DNA from: Isoetes taiwanensis
Lineage: Eukaryota > Streptophyta > Lycopodiopsida > Isoetales > Isoetaceae
Assembly: GCA_021234155.1 (NCBI GenBank)
Contig: JAJEKV010000111.1
Span: 1,000,968 to 1,064,967 of the forward strand
Direction: 5' to 3'
Length of the DNA stretch: 64,000 nt
Shown here: positions 1-13,044 of the stretch, one piece after another
How positions within the stretch are numbered: the stretch's first letter is position 1
Layout: each line of letters starts with the position of its first letter
The notes under the pieces: model-generated
The model's input: the letters and a program-made list of their open reading frames with translations, nothing else
The model's database searches: none
What the model was told of the DNA's origin: nothing
Translations under genes and position numbers: made by a program

Positions 1-455
1 ACACATGTTGATACATGTGGAAATAGAAGAGGATCGCAATAGCTTGAGGTAGCACCTTGACGCTTGTTTCCTCATCAAACTTTGGAATGCCAGCGTCTTG
101 GAACAGGTCAAGACAACACATTCCCAGCGCCAGATAAATCCCATGCTCGAATGGGACCTGCAACACTACATGGATACCCATTTGCTTAGAAACAAGTGCA
201 GACTCATTGCTTCACTTCACAACGGGGCACACCGCCTCGGAATTGAGACATGCAGGTGGGTTGGAGAGGCGCGCCAAGACAGGCTTTGTTAGTGCTGCCA
301 AGTGGGAGTCATTGAGGATGAGGATCAAACTCTTCAAAGTGTCCAACATACGATCACATCGCATGCTATGTTGAGCTGGTTACAACCCAACCAGTTGCTC
401 CGTGTGATGTTAAGCGCGACTTCAGTGCAATTGTTGGGATTGTATCTTCAGGTTG
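1..455 (+). mobile_element. LINE reverse-transcriptase C-terminal fragment
   Basis: Two short frames (98-292 and 302-487) together read as the end of a LINE ORF2. There is a basic stretch like RLIASLHNGAHRLGIE, then W(V/I)GEARQDRLC, then GVIEDEDQT. The same order (RWIGEPRQDRL, GTVEDECHT) occurs on the minus strand near 37.1 kb and (QWIGEPARGDL, GAIEDESHT) near 59.6 kb. A stop and a frame change separate the halves, so it is dead. The matching 3' untranslated sequence resumes near 2106, so the copy was split by the insertion between. Confidence 0.6.
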
Positions 456-2105
456 TGATGGAGATTGTGACACACCTAGGGGGTTGATGGACAAGTTAAC
501 GTTTGAGTTTTAACCATAGGTTAGAAATAATCAATTATGGAAAAGAATAGATATGGTTGGGAAATGATATTCATACTATGGTATATTAGATATTTGATGG
601 AATACGAGATTTGAGTTAGAATAGCGAAGCTAGGAATAGGAAGATTTTTACCATTATTAGGAAAGGGGAGGAATCGATATTTTCCTTAACTTTAGGAGTA
701 TAGTATTATAAAAGGAAAAAACGTCTTTTTGCTTGGAAAATTTCGGAGGGTTCTGCCTGCGCCATCAAGCCTTATTACAGAAGGAAATCAAATCAGACAG
801 GTGGGTAACCGGAGCCGAACACTATGCAATATGCGAAGGCTTGAGGCCGCAGACGCTAGATTGCTGTGTTGTTGTTGTTGAATCTATAGATAATACCCTG
901 TTATTCATGCCTGCCATGGATTGTTGTCTATGCAGCCAGCGGTCTCTACAAGCCCAAACTCCTGTTATATGCCTTTGAGGTCGTTCCTTATCCATTCTTG
1001 GCTTGTTCTAGTTTGTTTTCCTTTTCTTCTAGGAAGCTCATGAAGCTGCTATGGCAGTCACAAACCCTTGTTTCCAGACGGAATGTGTCCTGAATCTAGC
1101 TCCTGAATGTCATGCAAAGAATTATACCTTTAAACTGACTAGAGTTTTGTCCATCCCGGCCTGTTCCGCTCCTTCCCCGTTAGTTCCGATCATATTTGCT
1201 GAATCCGCCCTGCCGTGCACAGTTCTAAGCTTCTGATATGCCTTTTAAACCTTTTTTACATCATTCTTAGTTAATATTTCGCTATTTTTGGCAGACTAGT
1301 TGGTTAAGGTTATAACTCGCTGGCCCAGAGATCCATGTTCGAATTCGGCTGAAACCCAACTTTTGTCTAACCTTCTCTTTTAACCTTTATGATGTTATAT
1401 TGCTCCTTACATATATACCGAGTATTCTATATAGGGTTCTTGCTTGTAGTTAATGATTGTTGGAGCGTTCTCTTTAATTGTGTTTTAATGCTTATTATGG
1501 TTCAAGTGGAATGGTAATAAGACGTGACTTAATTGTTTGAATGAACCCGCCCCTTCGTCGTTGTCGGAGGGCTGGAGCAGTTGAGCAACGCGCATACCAA
1601 GTGATTGGTATTCCGTGCCGCGAACGGTGTACGTGAGAGCCCAGGCGAGGGATTGATCATCCCTGGATAACATTAATAACTGATGAAGTTGTGCTGTAAT
1701 GCTGTGTTTCTTCCAGATTGTTTAGACCAGGTAACGGTTGCCCACTTAGTCCTTTTCCAGGACTAACCTCACTTTTGCTTCCTTTACCTTCCAGATGGAG
1801 CGAAGACCGAGGTCGCTGTCGACCGGTGTTAAGATTGATTTAGAAGAGCTTTGGAGTTATTTACATGTTGCTTTTCAACATTTCATTTATGGCTGTGCAT
1901 GTGATGTGCACGATATCTTAGTCAACTTCTTTAGAGAATACTCCTTTAGAGACTCAGAACATTTAAGTTTGGCCTCAGAAGATGAGGGTGGTGACACCCC
2001 CAATGTTTCAGTGTATTATTTTGTTACCAATATCCTTATTTAATATGAATGTTATTCAGAGTTCCAAATTTTTGTTTGATCTCAAGTGTTTAACGCTCTA
2101 GGAGC
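456..2105. mobile_element. LTR-like insertion splitting the LINE
   Basis: This block separates LINE coding sequence from its 3' tail. It has LTR-like features: GTGACACACC near the left side, a TATA box (TATAAAAG, 707-714), and a long non-coding body. A tRNA-like stretch with box A-like AGTTGGTTAAGG and box B-like GTTCGAATTC lies at about 1293-1362 and may be a separate SINE fragment. I could not fix exact ends or a target duplication. No protein in it is recognisable. Confidence 0.35.
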
Positions 2106-2318
2106 GTTTCAGAGATGCATACTTGCTATGTCCTCGGACACTATATTGACATATCCACAATGTATATTTGTACAGTTCATCATCATTCCTATTACTGCAT
2201 AGTGTTTTCCTCAAAAACCCTTCGTAGTGGGGGTCTTTTAATCTTGACTTCTTGATTGGGTCCCAAAGGGCGATTTGTCTCCGTGGATGATAAAAATCAC
2301 TCAGTTCAATTCAATTCT
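2106..2318 (+). mobile_element. LINE 3' tail, hairpin plus (CAATT)n
   Basis: The sequence TGTATATTTGTAC, then CCTCAAAAACCCTTCG, then TTGGGTCCCA and CTCCGTGGATGATAAAAA follows the same order as the minus-strand tail at 36.7-36.9 kb and the plus-strand tail at 59.94-60.09 kb. It ends in an irregular CAATT repeat (2299-2318). The terminal hairpin is degenerate in this copy. Confidence 0.6.
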
Positions 2319-3618
2319 ACAAGAACCCCAAACATGTCATTTTTAATCTAATTGCACATATCGTGGGCAATTGAAATATTTTTTTTAAGACATCAGGCTA
2401 TGACTATATGCTAGGGAACCCACGGGTAGGAGAGGGTTTCCGATGGGAAACCGGCAGGCGGTGCCGCCGGAGGGGCGTTAGCCTCCAGCTACACCACCGC
2501 CTGGCAGTTTTCCCTAGGAAACCCTCGACTGCCCATGGGTTTATGCACCTAGCCCATAGGTAGGGGAAAATTTCGTCGATGGGCTTGCAAGGGCGATTCA
2601 AATTGATTCAATGCAGATTCAAGTTTGCAGATTCTTGCGATTCAAGATGATCCAAGTTAGTTTTTTGCAGATCCCTGCGATTCAAGTTGATTTTTTGTCT
2701 TGTTTCCCATTTTTTTCTCTGTTTCCTCTATATGGAAGCAGACAAGGGTTAGTTCTAAGCTGATCCTATTATAAAAGACGTCTAGATCCATAACTTATCC
2801 ATTCCAGTGCCCCAATAGCTAGTAGAGCTCCAGATGCTAGCTAGTAGAGCTCCAGATTCTGGAGCCATTCTCGCATCCAAAAAATTATACCGGTATAAAA
2901 GACGCCTACATCCACAGTTTATCCATTCTGGTGCCCCGATAGCTGGCAGGGCTCTAGATTCTGGAGCCATTCTTGCATCCAAAACATTATAGATGGAAGG
3001 GCAGCCATAGCCAAGAAGGTAATGCTAACTTGTAGAAATTTTTCTTCTAGATCTTCCATAGCCGGCATGCTCAGAATTGAACTTCCTGTTTTATACCCTT
3101 AAATAGCTCGCCTCGCAGCCAGAATAAACACTGTAGCCTCTCGCTTGGAGGCTTGATGGCTTCATAAGAAAGAGTGCAACCTCTTTCTGCTCTAGAGGTT
3201 TTTTGTGGAGCAATGGCAATGCCGCCTGAGCCTCCAATAACCTTGAATACCCAAAAAAAAACACACACACAGAGTGTAACCCACAAGAATTCCCCCCTAC
3301 CTATGGGTTACGGAGCATGGATACTATACAATCGTATAAAGATCTCGTTGCATTAGAGTTTCTATTGATGGAAATACTACAGCAGTATATACGTTGGCAT
3401 ATTCCCAAAAAACTAAAATTTTGATCTGAGTTTCGATTTCCCTCTTCTTCCTCTTTTCAAAGCTTGAAATTTCCGCTCCACTCCGGTAGCAGCTGCTTTC
3501 CCGATTTCTTGATGCCCTTCGTCCGTCTATTCCTGTGCCAGGATGCATCTGGGTTCTTTGGTTTGAGATAGATTAGCTGCTTGTTGATTGCCCATATCGA
3601 CCATTTAGGTGTTTATTC
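2319..3618. other. Intergenic, upstream of the kinesin gene
   Basis: No gene is recognisable. It holds a GC-richer patch (2410-2600), a short tandem duplication (annotated separately) and a CA run near 3262. The last 250 bases before the kinesin ATG would contain its 5' leader. I see no convincing TATA box. Confidence 0.5.
2770..2992. repeat. Imperfect tandem duplication, ~100-124 bp unit
   Basis: The block TATAAAAGACG through CATCCAAAA begins at 2770 and again at 2894, with about 85% identity by eye. The first copy also carries an internal 22-bp duplication around CTAGTAGAGCTCCAGAT, which accounts for its extra length. Confidence 0.8.
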
Positions 3619-6600
3619 ATGGAGAAGATCTCTGTGGCTGTAAGAGTAAAACCGGTTATCGAATCCAACATATCCCAGAGTAACCAGTGGAAGGTGACGG
3701 ATAATACTATCGCCCTTTATAATGTTCTCGACGTTCCTGTTCCTGGCCACTCCTATACCTTTGGTACGTCATTTCCCGATTAAAAACGGGCATTCTAGAT
3801 TTTAAGCTGATTCCAATTGTATTATTATAGATCGTGTGTTTGACATGGAGGCAAACAATAAGGGTGTATATGAGGCTCACACCAAGGAGCTCATCCTATC
3901 TACACTTCAAGGATTTAATGGTATTCTATTTGTTTTTTGATGCACGTTAGGGTTGTTATTATGCAATTTATTTTTTCTCTTGCCAACAAGTTTACCAGCA
4001 TCCATAGAAAACCTCACAAAACCCTGTTCTTACATAATGTTCCTCTTTTTCGAAATTTGCTCAATGCCAATACTATTACAGGAACTGTCTTTGCCTACGG
4101 ACAGACAAGCAGTGGAAAGACATATACCATGAATGGAACCGAGACAGACCCAGGAATTATCAATAGAGCTGTACATGACATCTTCAATAATACAAAATTG
4201 GTATATCTGTTTATGTCCTCTTGTGTGTGGGCAATATTAAGGTCCATTGTCCTGAAAGTGCATGGGCAGATCTCTGACAGGGAGTTTCTTATTCGGGTAT
4301 CATACATGGAAATATATAAGGAGGAGATTATCGACCTTCTTGCTCCAGCAAATAGGAAACTTCGAATTCATGAGAATGTTGAGGTGATTATTGTGATGAT
4401 TTCCGTTTTGGTATTTGTATGAGGAAACTTGTATTGACTGACCAGTCTTTCAGCGTGGCACGTTTGTTGCAGGACTCAGGGAAGAGATAGTAAACTGTCC
4501 CGAACAAGTTCTTGAATTCTTGAAGTCCGGAGAAGGTGAAGATATTCATTTGGCAGTATTGTAACTCTTTAATGGAGTGTCTGTGATAGTTGATAGATTC
4601 TACCATATTTCAACAGCTCATCGGCATATTGGCGAGACAAATATGAACACACATAGCAGCAGATCACATACAATATTTAGAATGGTATGCCATATTGTAG
4701 TTTTCTACTGTTGTGTTCCGTCTGGGTTCTAGAAATTTGATGTTTTCCGCAGGTAATTGAAAGTACTGACCGCGTGAAGGAGGGTGATGATGCATCTAAA
4801 GCAGTACGGGTTTCCGCACTGGTGAGTTTTTTGTCTTTCATGCTGCTTATTGATTCTCATGATAACATATTCTTTTTGGGTGTTCTACTATGATAAAGAA
4901 TATGGTGGACCTTGCTGGATCAGAACGCATTGCGAAGACAAGAGCTGGAGGCATCCGTTTGAAAGAAGGAACCCTCATAAACAAGAGTCTCATGACACTT
5001 GGTACTGTCATCAATAAGCTAAGCGAGGCCAGTGTTAAACAAGGGTGTGTCTTGATTTTCTTCTTCCTGTTTTAGAATTAGGACTTAAGTTAAAAATATT
5101 TTTCCTTCTTTGAAATTAGAGCATATTAATCATTTGTGATTGCGTTTCAGTGGACATATTCCTTATAGAGATAGCAAATTGACACGCATTCTACAACCTG
5201 CACTTGATGGGAATGCCAAAACAGCAATTATATGCAACATAACAACTGGCGAGGTAAGAATTCTTCCATTGATGATAAAAAGTGGGGCAGGTTCGCTTTT
5301 AGACTGGAAGTGACAATTGCCTGTGTCGGCCTAAAAAAACAGTATCAGTTTTAGGATCTGTTATTTCTTCATTTTATAATGTCTGGACGTTGCTGATCAG
5401 TTTCCTCATTGTCATCATATATGATGTTAACTTTGTTGGTTGTAATTCAGGTACATCTTGATGAAACAAGAGGTACTCTAAATTTTGCAAGTAGAGCCAA
5501 GAAGGTTACAACATGCGCCCAAGTTAATGAGGTAAGGTTAACCATTAGTCTGATGTTGGGAATCAGGGCCTGTCTTACCTTTTAGAATTTGTAACAGACT
5601 GTCTCTGGTGCTGCACTTCTGAAGAGACAAAAGAAAGAGATTGAAGAACTTCGTCAAAAGCTGCAGCAAGATGTATCTCCTTATCGTATTTAAGTTGTTT
5701 GTTCCATTAAATCTTATGCAGTAACTTTTTCTGCACCAGGGAACCCGCTCAGATGACTTGGAAAAGGAGATACTAAATCTTCGGAATGATTTGCTGAAGG
5801 TGTCCCCTTGTTAGTCAGTACAGTGGTTAATCTTCTTTAGTTATACTATCTAACTCATTGCTCTTACATTGAAATCTTCTGTCAGTTTGAGTTGGAAAAG
5901 GAAAGATTAATGCTGGAACTTGAAGAAGAGAAAAAAATTCAAGCAGAGCGTGAATTGCGGATTAAAGAGCAAGAAAAGCAGATTCAGAATCTCAGTTCTA
6001 TGGTTCAATGGGATGATGGCGAACAGTGCCTAAGGATGCCAAATAAGGTACTCGATATTGATGAGATTACTAGCTATTCTTAGTGGTACTATTGGTTTTT
6101 AGCATAAATAGCATTTTAAGTTGAAATTCGCTTTTTATTTTGTTTTTGAGCTGGTATTCTAAATGAATAGAAATCACGAGGTAATTACCAAATATATAAG
6201 TATTTGTAGCTTTAATTCTGGAGATGCAAAGCCTTTGACATCCTTCCTCTGTTCTCTTCTGTGTTTATGTAGGCTTTTGACATTGAAGAAAATGAGCTAG
6301 CTGAGTTTATTCCCAATTCCCTTGTTTCAATGAGGAGGGAGAGAACACTCACGCCACCTCCAGCATTTGATAGACTATTTGAAGATGAATATGATACCTT
6401 TTGGAGTCCTTCCAGCAGGCTAGATGATGATTTTGCTCATGTGGAGGATATCTCAGTCTCTTCTGAATTTGAAAATGTTGCAGATGAAGATACCTGGATA
6501 AACCTGAATAGAGGGCAGTTAAGTTTTGACTCCTGTTTCTCAAGTTTAGAGTTGTGGGGAAACCCAAGAACCTCTGATATGCACAGGCTTGGGAAAGTGA

Positions 6601-9301
6601 GTTGCACACTGTTGATTCTTGCCTTTGCATTTATGGTCGCCTCATGCATTTGCCTTTTGCTAGGTGGAATATCAGCTAAAAGAAATGCAAGGACTGTACA
6701 ATGAACTCATGAAGAGGTTCAAATCTCAGGTTTGTAATCTCTGGAGCATTGATTACATAACCTATGGTACTTGGGCCATGACACTGATTTGTCCAGGAGG
6801 AGGATTCTTCAAAAACAAGAATGCATTTAGAGGAATTGTTGAAGGAGAGAGACACACTAAAGGTGATATTTTGCCTAAAAATTTAATGCTTTAGGAGGAC
6901 ATTACTGAAATAATTTTTCTCAGGATGAATTTATTTGTCAACTGAAGTTGCAAGGGGAATTAGAGAAGGCTTTTACTGAACTTGAGAATGAGGTTGCTGC
7001 TGAAAGGGCTCTGACAAGTTCCCTTCAAGAAGCTTTAAAGGAATCTCAAGAGTATCAGTTGTGGATGCATTCTCGTTTGCAAGTGTGTATTGAACCTCCC
7101 ATCTTTGTGTGATAATCCAGCTTCTAATGTGTGGAGGTTTATTTTTTCTCTAGGATATAATAATATCTTCAGGACAGGTTTGTGAAGAGGACATGTTTAT
7201 TCCAACAAGGCCTCTGCAATGTGTGATACACGACAAGGAATTGTCCTCTGAACATGCAAGCAAAGTCATCTCAAACTGTTTGAACATAGTGGACATTGAT
7301 GAATGTAAGAAGCTTGAGGAAGTATTTGAAAATGAGCAAATGTCAAAGGAGCAACTTTTCCCATCTGCAACATGTTCTGTTTCAACTGTACATTCTCTAT
7401 ATAGTTGCCCAAGTGTAACTCCTAATAAAAGATCGAGTGCAGAGAAGGTGAGAACCCCAGGGCTTTTACCGATTAAACTCATGGTTACTAAACATGCTTT
7501 AAACTTATCATGCAGGTAAAAGGTAGCAGCAGACTGAGAAGAAGCTCTCTATATTTCAGGTCCGTTTATAAAATTTGTTCTCCTTTTAGAGTGGATTTAG
7601 GCTTAATTTTGAAATCCTGTAACTGTAGGATTTCAGAACTTGAAGAGACAGACAAGCATTTGAGAGAGCTGCTCCAGCAAAGCATGAGCAAGCTGTTAGA
7701 ATACCAAAATACAAATCAGGAATTGATTGATGTAAAGACTGGTAATTTTGCACATGAATGACTACTGTAAATAATAACGATGTTCTGTAACAGGAAAACA
7801 CTTCTCTATTGCATGCAAATGTGAAGTTCCAGACGACAATTGATGGCTTGAAAGCGAAGATAGAAATACTAAATGGACGTTTAAAGGAGGCAGATGATGA
7901 CATGTTAAAAACTACAACATCAGTATCAGCAATAGAAGACTATCCAGTTAATGATAACTATCCAGTTAATGATACAAACAGCTTTTTCATTCACCTGCAG
8001 TGGTTATTGGAGGAGTTGTATAGGACAAAGTGCTTACCTTGTTGGTCAGGGAATTTGATTTCTCATCAAAATACCTGCTCATTTTTAGGAAAGCCACGTC
8101 TAGCCCTGATGGAAGGGGTGAGGGCTGCTGAGATAGTTAAAGACACCACCGTCCAATATTGCCAGAACCTGTCATTACCAGTAACTATAAATCATATTTG
8201 GAGAATGACAGAGATTGAAAGCTGCCTTGCATTCAGTCTTTTGAAACAGGTAACGGAACGACCCTTTTTTGTCTGCCTCCTTATTTATTAAATATTGGTT
8301 GTTATCATCCTTAGATTGAAAGGATCAAGGTGTTAGAGAGGGACCTGGCAGCTGCAGAGTTGGAGGTAGTAGAATTGAAAGTTGAAGTTGAGGATTTACG
8401 GTGAGCTTTAAACTAGGCTATAGCAATTTTTGTTTGTTTCACTGCTTATATGTTTTGTTAGCACCGCAGGAGGAAGATTCAATTCACTGATATTGCTCCG
8501 CATGGAGTTGATTCTGGAAACAAGGAGCTCGATGAACTGGAATCTGCAAATAAGGAGGAAATGGAGGTACATGCTTTGAGATATGAATGTGAGAAATACA
8601 GACAAGAGATACGGATGATTCTCAAGCAAGTACCAACTGCCGAAGATGAACTTGCAAAGAATACATTCATAAAAGAAGTTTCAGACGAAAATTATCTATT
8701 GCAGAAATCTCTAGTTAAGGCTGAAAAGCAATTGCTTCGTGAAAGAGTATGTCATTTTGCTACTTCCTTTTTGCTATTTTTGATGTGTTTCTAAATGCTT
8801 CAATAATTGTGGTTACTTTAGGCACTGCGCAATGACTCCAAAAGGTTGTGCAATTTCGATTGCCCTTCATTGGCACAAGTACTATGCATAACTGATATGC
8901 CATCTATCACTTCATCATTTCTCGATTATATTTTCACTTACATTTGTTATTTTGAAATGCAGGATTCTTCTGTTGTGCTACATATTGAGTCCAGGCCACC
9001 TCGACTATATTCATCTTCAAAAAGGCATTTGTTTATTAAAGGAACTCATTCCCTGGGGAAAGAGCAGGGATTCTCCAAAATTATGCCTGTGATGCCATGT
9101 AAAATTAGAGCTGGTGGAAGTTCGAAGCAGATGAAAGAGGGTGTTCTTAAAGACCTAGATGCTAACGTTGGAAGCAGTCCTGTCTTTCACATCCCTAAAA
9201 AAGCAAGATTGCAACATTGCAAGCGAATACATAGTGAAAAAGAAAATTTTCAAAATAAAGGCCTTAGAGAAACAAAGTTAATCTTTTCCAGGGGATTATA
9301 G
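3619..9301 (+). CDS. Kinesin-7 (CENP-E-like) motor protein, 25 exons
   Basis: A plus-end microtubule motor; family members act at kinetochores, the phragmoplast or in the cytosol. Exons: 3619-3763, 3831-3920, 4082-4200, 4270-4383, 4454-4535, 4617-4684, 4753-4821, 4899-5044, 5151-5253, 5451-5531, 5598-5672, 5740-5799, 5886-6047, 6273-6596, 6664-6729, 6797-6862, 6924-7082, 7154-7447, 7516-7559, 7629-7731, 7794-8249, 8315-8400, 8470-8746, 8822-8878, 8963-9301. All junctions are GT-AG and in phase, giving 1,194 residues. The N-terminal motor domain (about 1-340) has the P-loop GQTSSGKT (85-92), switch I NTHSSRSH (194-201) and switch II DLAGSE (233-238). The stalk is long and largely coiled coil, and the tail is basic. 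The start is the first ATG opening [12 protein letters not shown], the usual kinesin-7 beginning. Exon 21 is unusually long and less coil-like, with a duplicated YPVND. The kinesin-7 assignment rests on the motor sequence and exact paralogy is not settled. Confidence 0.93.
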
Positions 9302-9769
9302 TATGTATTTGGAATGCCACATGAAAACCTTCCTTGCTTGTCAGATGTAAAAATTGTGCATAGCCCTGCTTCCAGAGAACATTTCTTCAAATGAATTATG
9401 TGGACCAAGGATTTTGCTTCTGCGGGAGCAAAAAGATGATGGTGATAAGAGTGAACTATTTATGTATATATTATTATTTTTGAAAGAGTTTAGAGATGCA
9501 AGCTAAAGAAATGAATCAAATCATTGTTAGACATCAAAGTTATCTTAAGCTTTTTCATTCATTGGAATGGGTTCAAAGAGCCCATGAAAGATGAAATATT
9601 TTAATAGATTGTGATTATTTGAATGAGATTCTTAGCAATTGAATTGATTCACAGCCCACCATTTGATTCCATGCAAATTGAAATGGTAATTTGATTCCAT
9701 GCAAATTGGAATGGTATAAGCTCTGGGGAGTAGTTCACAGTGGAAGGGCTAGGGAAAAAATGCAAGACT
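9302..9769. other. Kinesin 3' flank with 28-bp duplication
   Basis: This is the 3' untranslated and intergenic region. A 28-bp unit starting TTTGATTCCATGCAAATTG occurs twice in tandem at 9662-9717. No other feature is seen. Confidence 0.6.
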
Positions 9770-10099
9770 ATATGAACATGCTATGCCCAATCCAATTTGA
9801 TGGTTCCTAATAATAAAATAAGGAAAGGCAAGAAGAAAGCAACGATCAAGTAGAAGGTTAGAGATAGTGACCCAATTGAAGGTGGAGGCAGTGGCCATAT
9901 AGAGAGGGAGCAGAGATATGACCAGTTATCAGAGGCAATTGATCCTATTAGAGGTGCAAACCAACGACCAGGCAAAAAAGCTCCAACAGACTACTCAGAG
10001 AACATCCGCATCCAAAAGCTAGTTGAATACTTGTTTGATCAGAGGATGCGGGATATCAACGTTGATCCTTGATCAGAGATAGAAGCCAGTTCCCTTAAA
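9770..10099 (+). mobile_element. Gypsy-type LTR, left part
   Basis: This matches 37866-38115 closely over motifs such as AATCCTATTAGAGGTGC, GACCAGGCA, AAGCTCCAAC and GATCAGAGATAGAAG. Both copies proceed to CAGTTTCCTTAAA or its variant. Here the LTR stops at 10099 and resumes at about 14514, so the intervening 4.4 kb is an insertion. Another partial copy lies at 38470-39131. Confidence 0.7.
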
Positions 10100-10799
10100 C
10101 GAAATTGTTCACTTAATTGCATTGTTAAATATTAGTTGCTTTGTAACATACTTCCTTCCTTCTGACAGTCTACTTGCATTCTTTACATGTAATATATAAA
10201 TCAAGATCAAGACATTCGAAATTATTCATTGATATTTCGAGGACAGAAAGATGAAAACATACAAAATTTCTCATTCAAGTGAGTCCAACCAAAATTACAA
10301 CGGATTACTGATTTTAAAGTGGGTTTAAAACTGATGAGCTCAAAACTCGTCAAGAAACCGACCAAGAAATTGATGTTCTTTCATAACGTAAAGGTCGGGT
10401 TGGTGCAATTCTGATTTATCCACCAATACGAGTGTGCCATGTGTACATAATTCTTTCACGGAATTGCAGCTTAGTTGCAGTCTTGATGTGCCAATTTTTT
10501 TCCTGCACATTCTCAAGACATTCTGAACATTTTTGTTTAAAAGTTTTTTGGTTGCATTCTAATTACAGATCATATAAATTAACACAAATTGAATTACACA
10601 AATCATACACTAAAATTAACATTCTTTAACAAGAAAAGGTGCAATTAAAAGGTGAATTTGATCAGATATATTCAGATTCTAAAGTCAACTGTATTCAGAT
10701 TCTAAAAAAGTAAAAAACTTTCACAAGTGGAAGAGTTTCACAACTGCAACAACAGATCAAACCTCTAGATAGAAAAAGTATCAAGATCATAACTGTAGA

Positions 10800-13044
10800 T
10801 CAGAGCTTTCTATTTCTCATCGTAGTGATCATGATATCATTCAACTCTTCTCGGGAAATACACGGCATCACAGTATTACAATTCTGAAACGACCCACCAG
10901 TAATGCTGCCAACATTTACCTCCATACCCATGGCCTTCCTCACAACTTGATCACTCTCAGACAAGGCATCAATGTCTTTGATGTCAGCAGAATCCATTCC
11001 AGAAACAGACACAATTGGCTCAATGGAAGAAACTACCTTATTTGAAGCTATGTTGACAATAGAAGACAATCCAACACCAGAAGATGGCACATGTAGAGTG
11101 TTTAATAAACCACCAATACCAGAAGTAAGAGTACCTTAATGGTACTATCATCACGGTCTAGCTCATCTAGCTTCTCTAACTCTTTAGAATACACGTCTTC
11201 ATACATTCTCCTCTGCCCGTTATTGTCAAAAGGTTTACTCTTGACAGATATAGCACATTTTGCTTGCACTTCCATATTCTTGTCATACATAAAAACAAAA
11301 TAAAATTACAAAATACACTCAGAAACATAACTAAAGAAATTTAGAAACATAAGTAAAAAAAAAAAAACCTGCTATATGCCTCTCCCGTCCTTTGCCCTGT
11401 AATTCGCACACCGACATTTTGTGGAACACCAGCTCGAACCATTCTAGAAATAGTGGTAGTATGACCAGACTTACCGCTAAACTTTCCCTCAACGGCAACT
11501 GTTTTCAACATGTACTTCATCCACCCAGCTAACTTTCTTGCACTGACCCTGTTGACAAAATTACACCATACATTTCCTTTGTGGTTAACAATTGCTTGCA
11601 TTAAACAGAATTTAGATGGAACTGTCCCATCATCATTCGACTTCGGATTAGGTAAATGCCTTAACAGCTGCCTATAAGTCAGAATAGCATCAGCCTCATA
11701 ACATTTACAAGCCAACCTGAACTGCACTTCCTGGTAATGATTCATGTCTGCGTCGTAATTCTTACTAGTCTGCTCATCATATTCCAAGTATTCACTGCCA
11801 TTTTCTGCTCCAACAGAAAAATCTGACATTACCAACAAATGAAGATCCTTTTGACCCCGAATTGCAAACCTCGACACGCTATTGTATAAGAACCTAACAA
11901 ATTTAGGAAAACAAAACTAGTTAAGCCCTAGTTAAGGTAGTAAAACTTGCAAATAAAATAGAAGAATTAATTAAACTACTAAACAAATGAGATCAAACAA
12001 CTAGAAACTTACCTTCGTTGAAGCCCCTTGGGATGATTGATCTGGTGATTAATATCAGCCAGCAAAGCTAACTCGTCCGCATATGCTATCTCATCCACTT
12101 CCTTACGCTTCTTACAAACTCCAGGAGTTCTTCTAGACCTACGCATCGTTGCAACACAAGCTATGCGCGCCCTCTCGAAGATAGGACTCTCTCTTATATC
12201 AAAAGGATATTGCTGTACACCAGTTCTTGCAATTATAATTTCTTGCTGCCTTCTAATGATGCAACCAAATTTTCTAAATATGTCCAGCACACTGATTAAA
12301 AAAATAAAGCATAAGAAAAAAGAATGAAACTAAAATTCATAAACAATACATTTAACTTACAATTTAGTGGGATAGAATTGTCCATTGCATTTGGTCACTT
12401 GGAGCATAAATCTCTGTAGTTGTACAACAAACTCTCGAAGGTCCATGTCCTCAATTTTTCTATCAACTGGAAGCCCTACAAACTCCCTCCAGAGATCAAA
12501 TCTCTTTCTGGCCCATTTAATTTTATCGGCAGACCTTTGAGCACCACCTGCATCTACTTCCCTCTGAAGTTCTTCATCGATTTCTATAAAAGGCACTTGA
12601 ACTCCACCATCAAGTACAATCGATTTGCAGGCATTTCAAGTTTATCAAACCTTCCAGATTCTTCAGCCTCATGCATGTATGCATCTATTGCCTCATCATC
12701 AACTGGCAGACAATATCAGACTCAAAATCTGATAACCCCATGCTAGAAGACTCGTTTGCAATATGTTTACCAAAGGCACTGCATTGCACTTCCTTCCCGT
12801 TAGATGCATCAAGTACAATCCCCTTACCATTTTGCTTTGTTGAATCAGAAGGAACATTAGAAATATCGCTCAATGCAGGTCTGGTTCCATCAAGAACCAC
12901 TTCCTGATTGACATTAAGCTCAAAAGTCGGCATGCCTTCCATCCCTGAAGACTTCACCATGCTATAACTAGTTAATCTTGATAGATCAGGTATAGCAAAG
13001 GTAATACAAGCATAAAGAAACAAGTAGAGAGCATATCTAGCCAT
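10800..13044 (-). pseudogene. Crypton/DUF3504-type tyrosine recombinase, frame-broken
   Basis: Approximate exons: 12361-13044, 12013-12291, 11368-11893, 10800-11283. The introns at 12292-12360 and 11894-12012 are GT-AG and in phase. The N-terminal region is poorly conserved. Next comes a core-binding-like segment (RFDLWREFVGLPVD through CNGQFYPTKF). The catalytic part starts after KGLQRRFLYNSVSRFAIRGQKDL, whose Arg fits the first catalytic Arg. It ends GVRITGQRTGEAYSR with a Tyr codon at the expected spacing at the start of the next exon. The usual HxxR reads KSGH and the TGH motif reads TGQ, so activity is doubtful. Apparent one-base breaks lie near 12680, 12630 and 11140, and the last intron lacks an AG beside the Tyr codon. 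The family call is from remembered ZMYM/QRICH1/Crypton domain patterns. A cellular domesticated gene is an alternative. Confidence 0.6.

Noticed and set aside
1293-1362. A functional tRNA gene
   Set aside because: Box A- and B-like words are present but a full cloverleaf with paired acceptor arms cannot be drawn. At most it is a SINE or tRNA-derived fragment.
6349-6649. Minus-strand frames of 70-93 codons within the kinesin gene
   Set aside because: They are antisense to a large coding exon whose sense frame is supported by splicing and phase.
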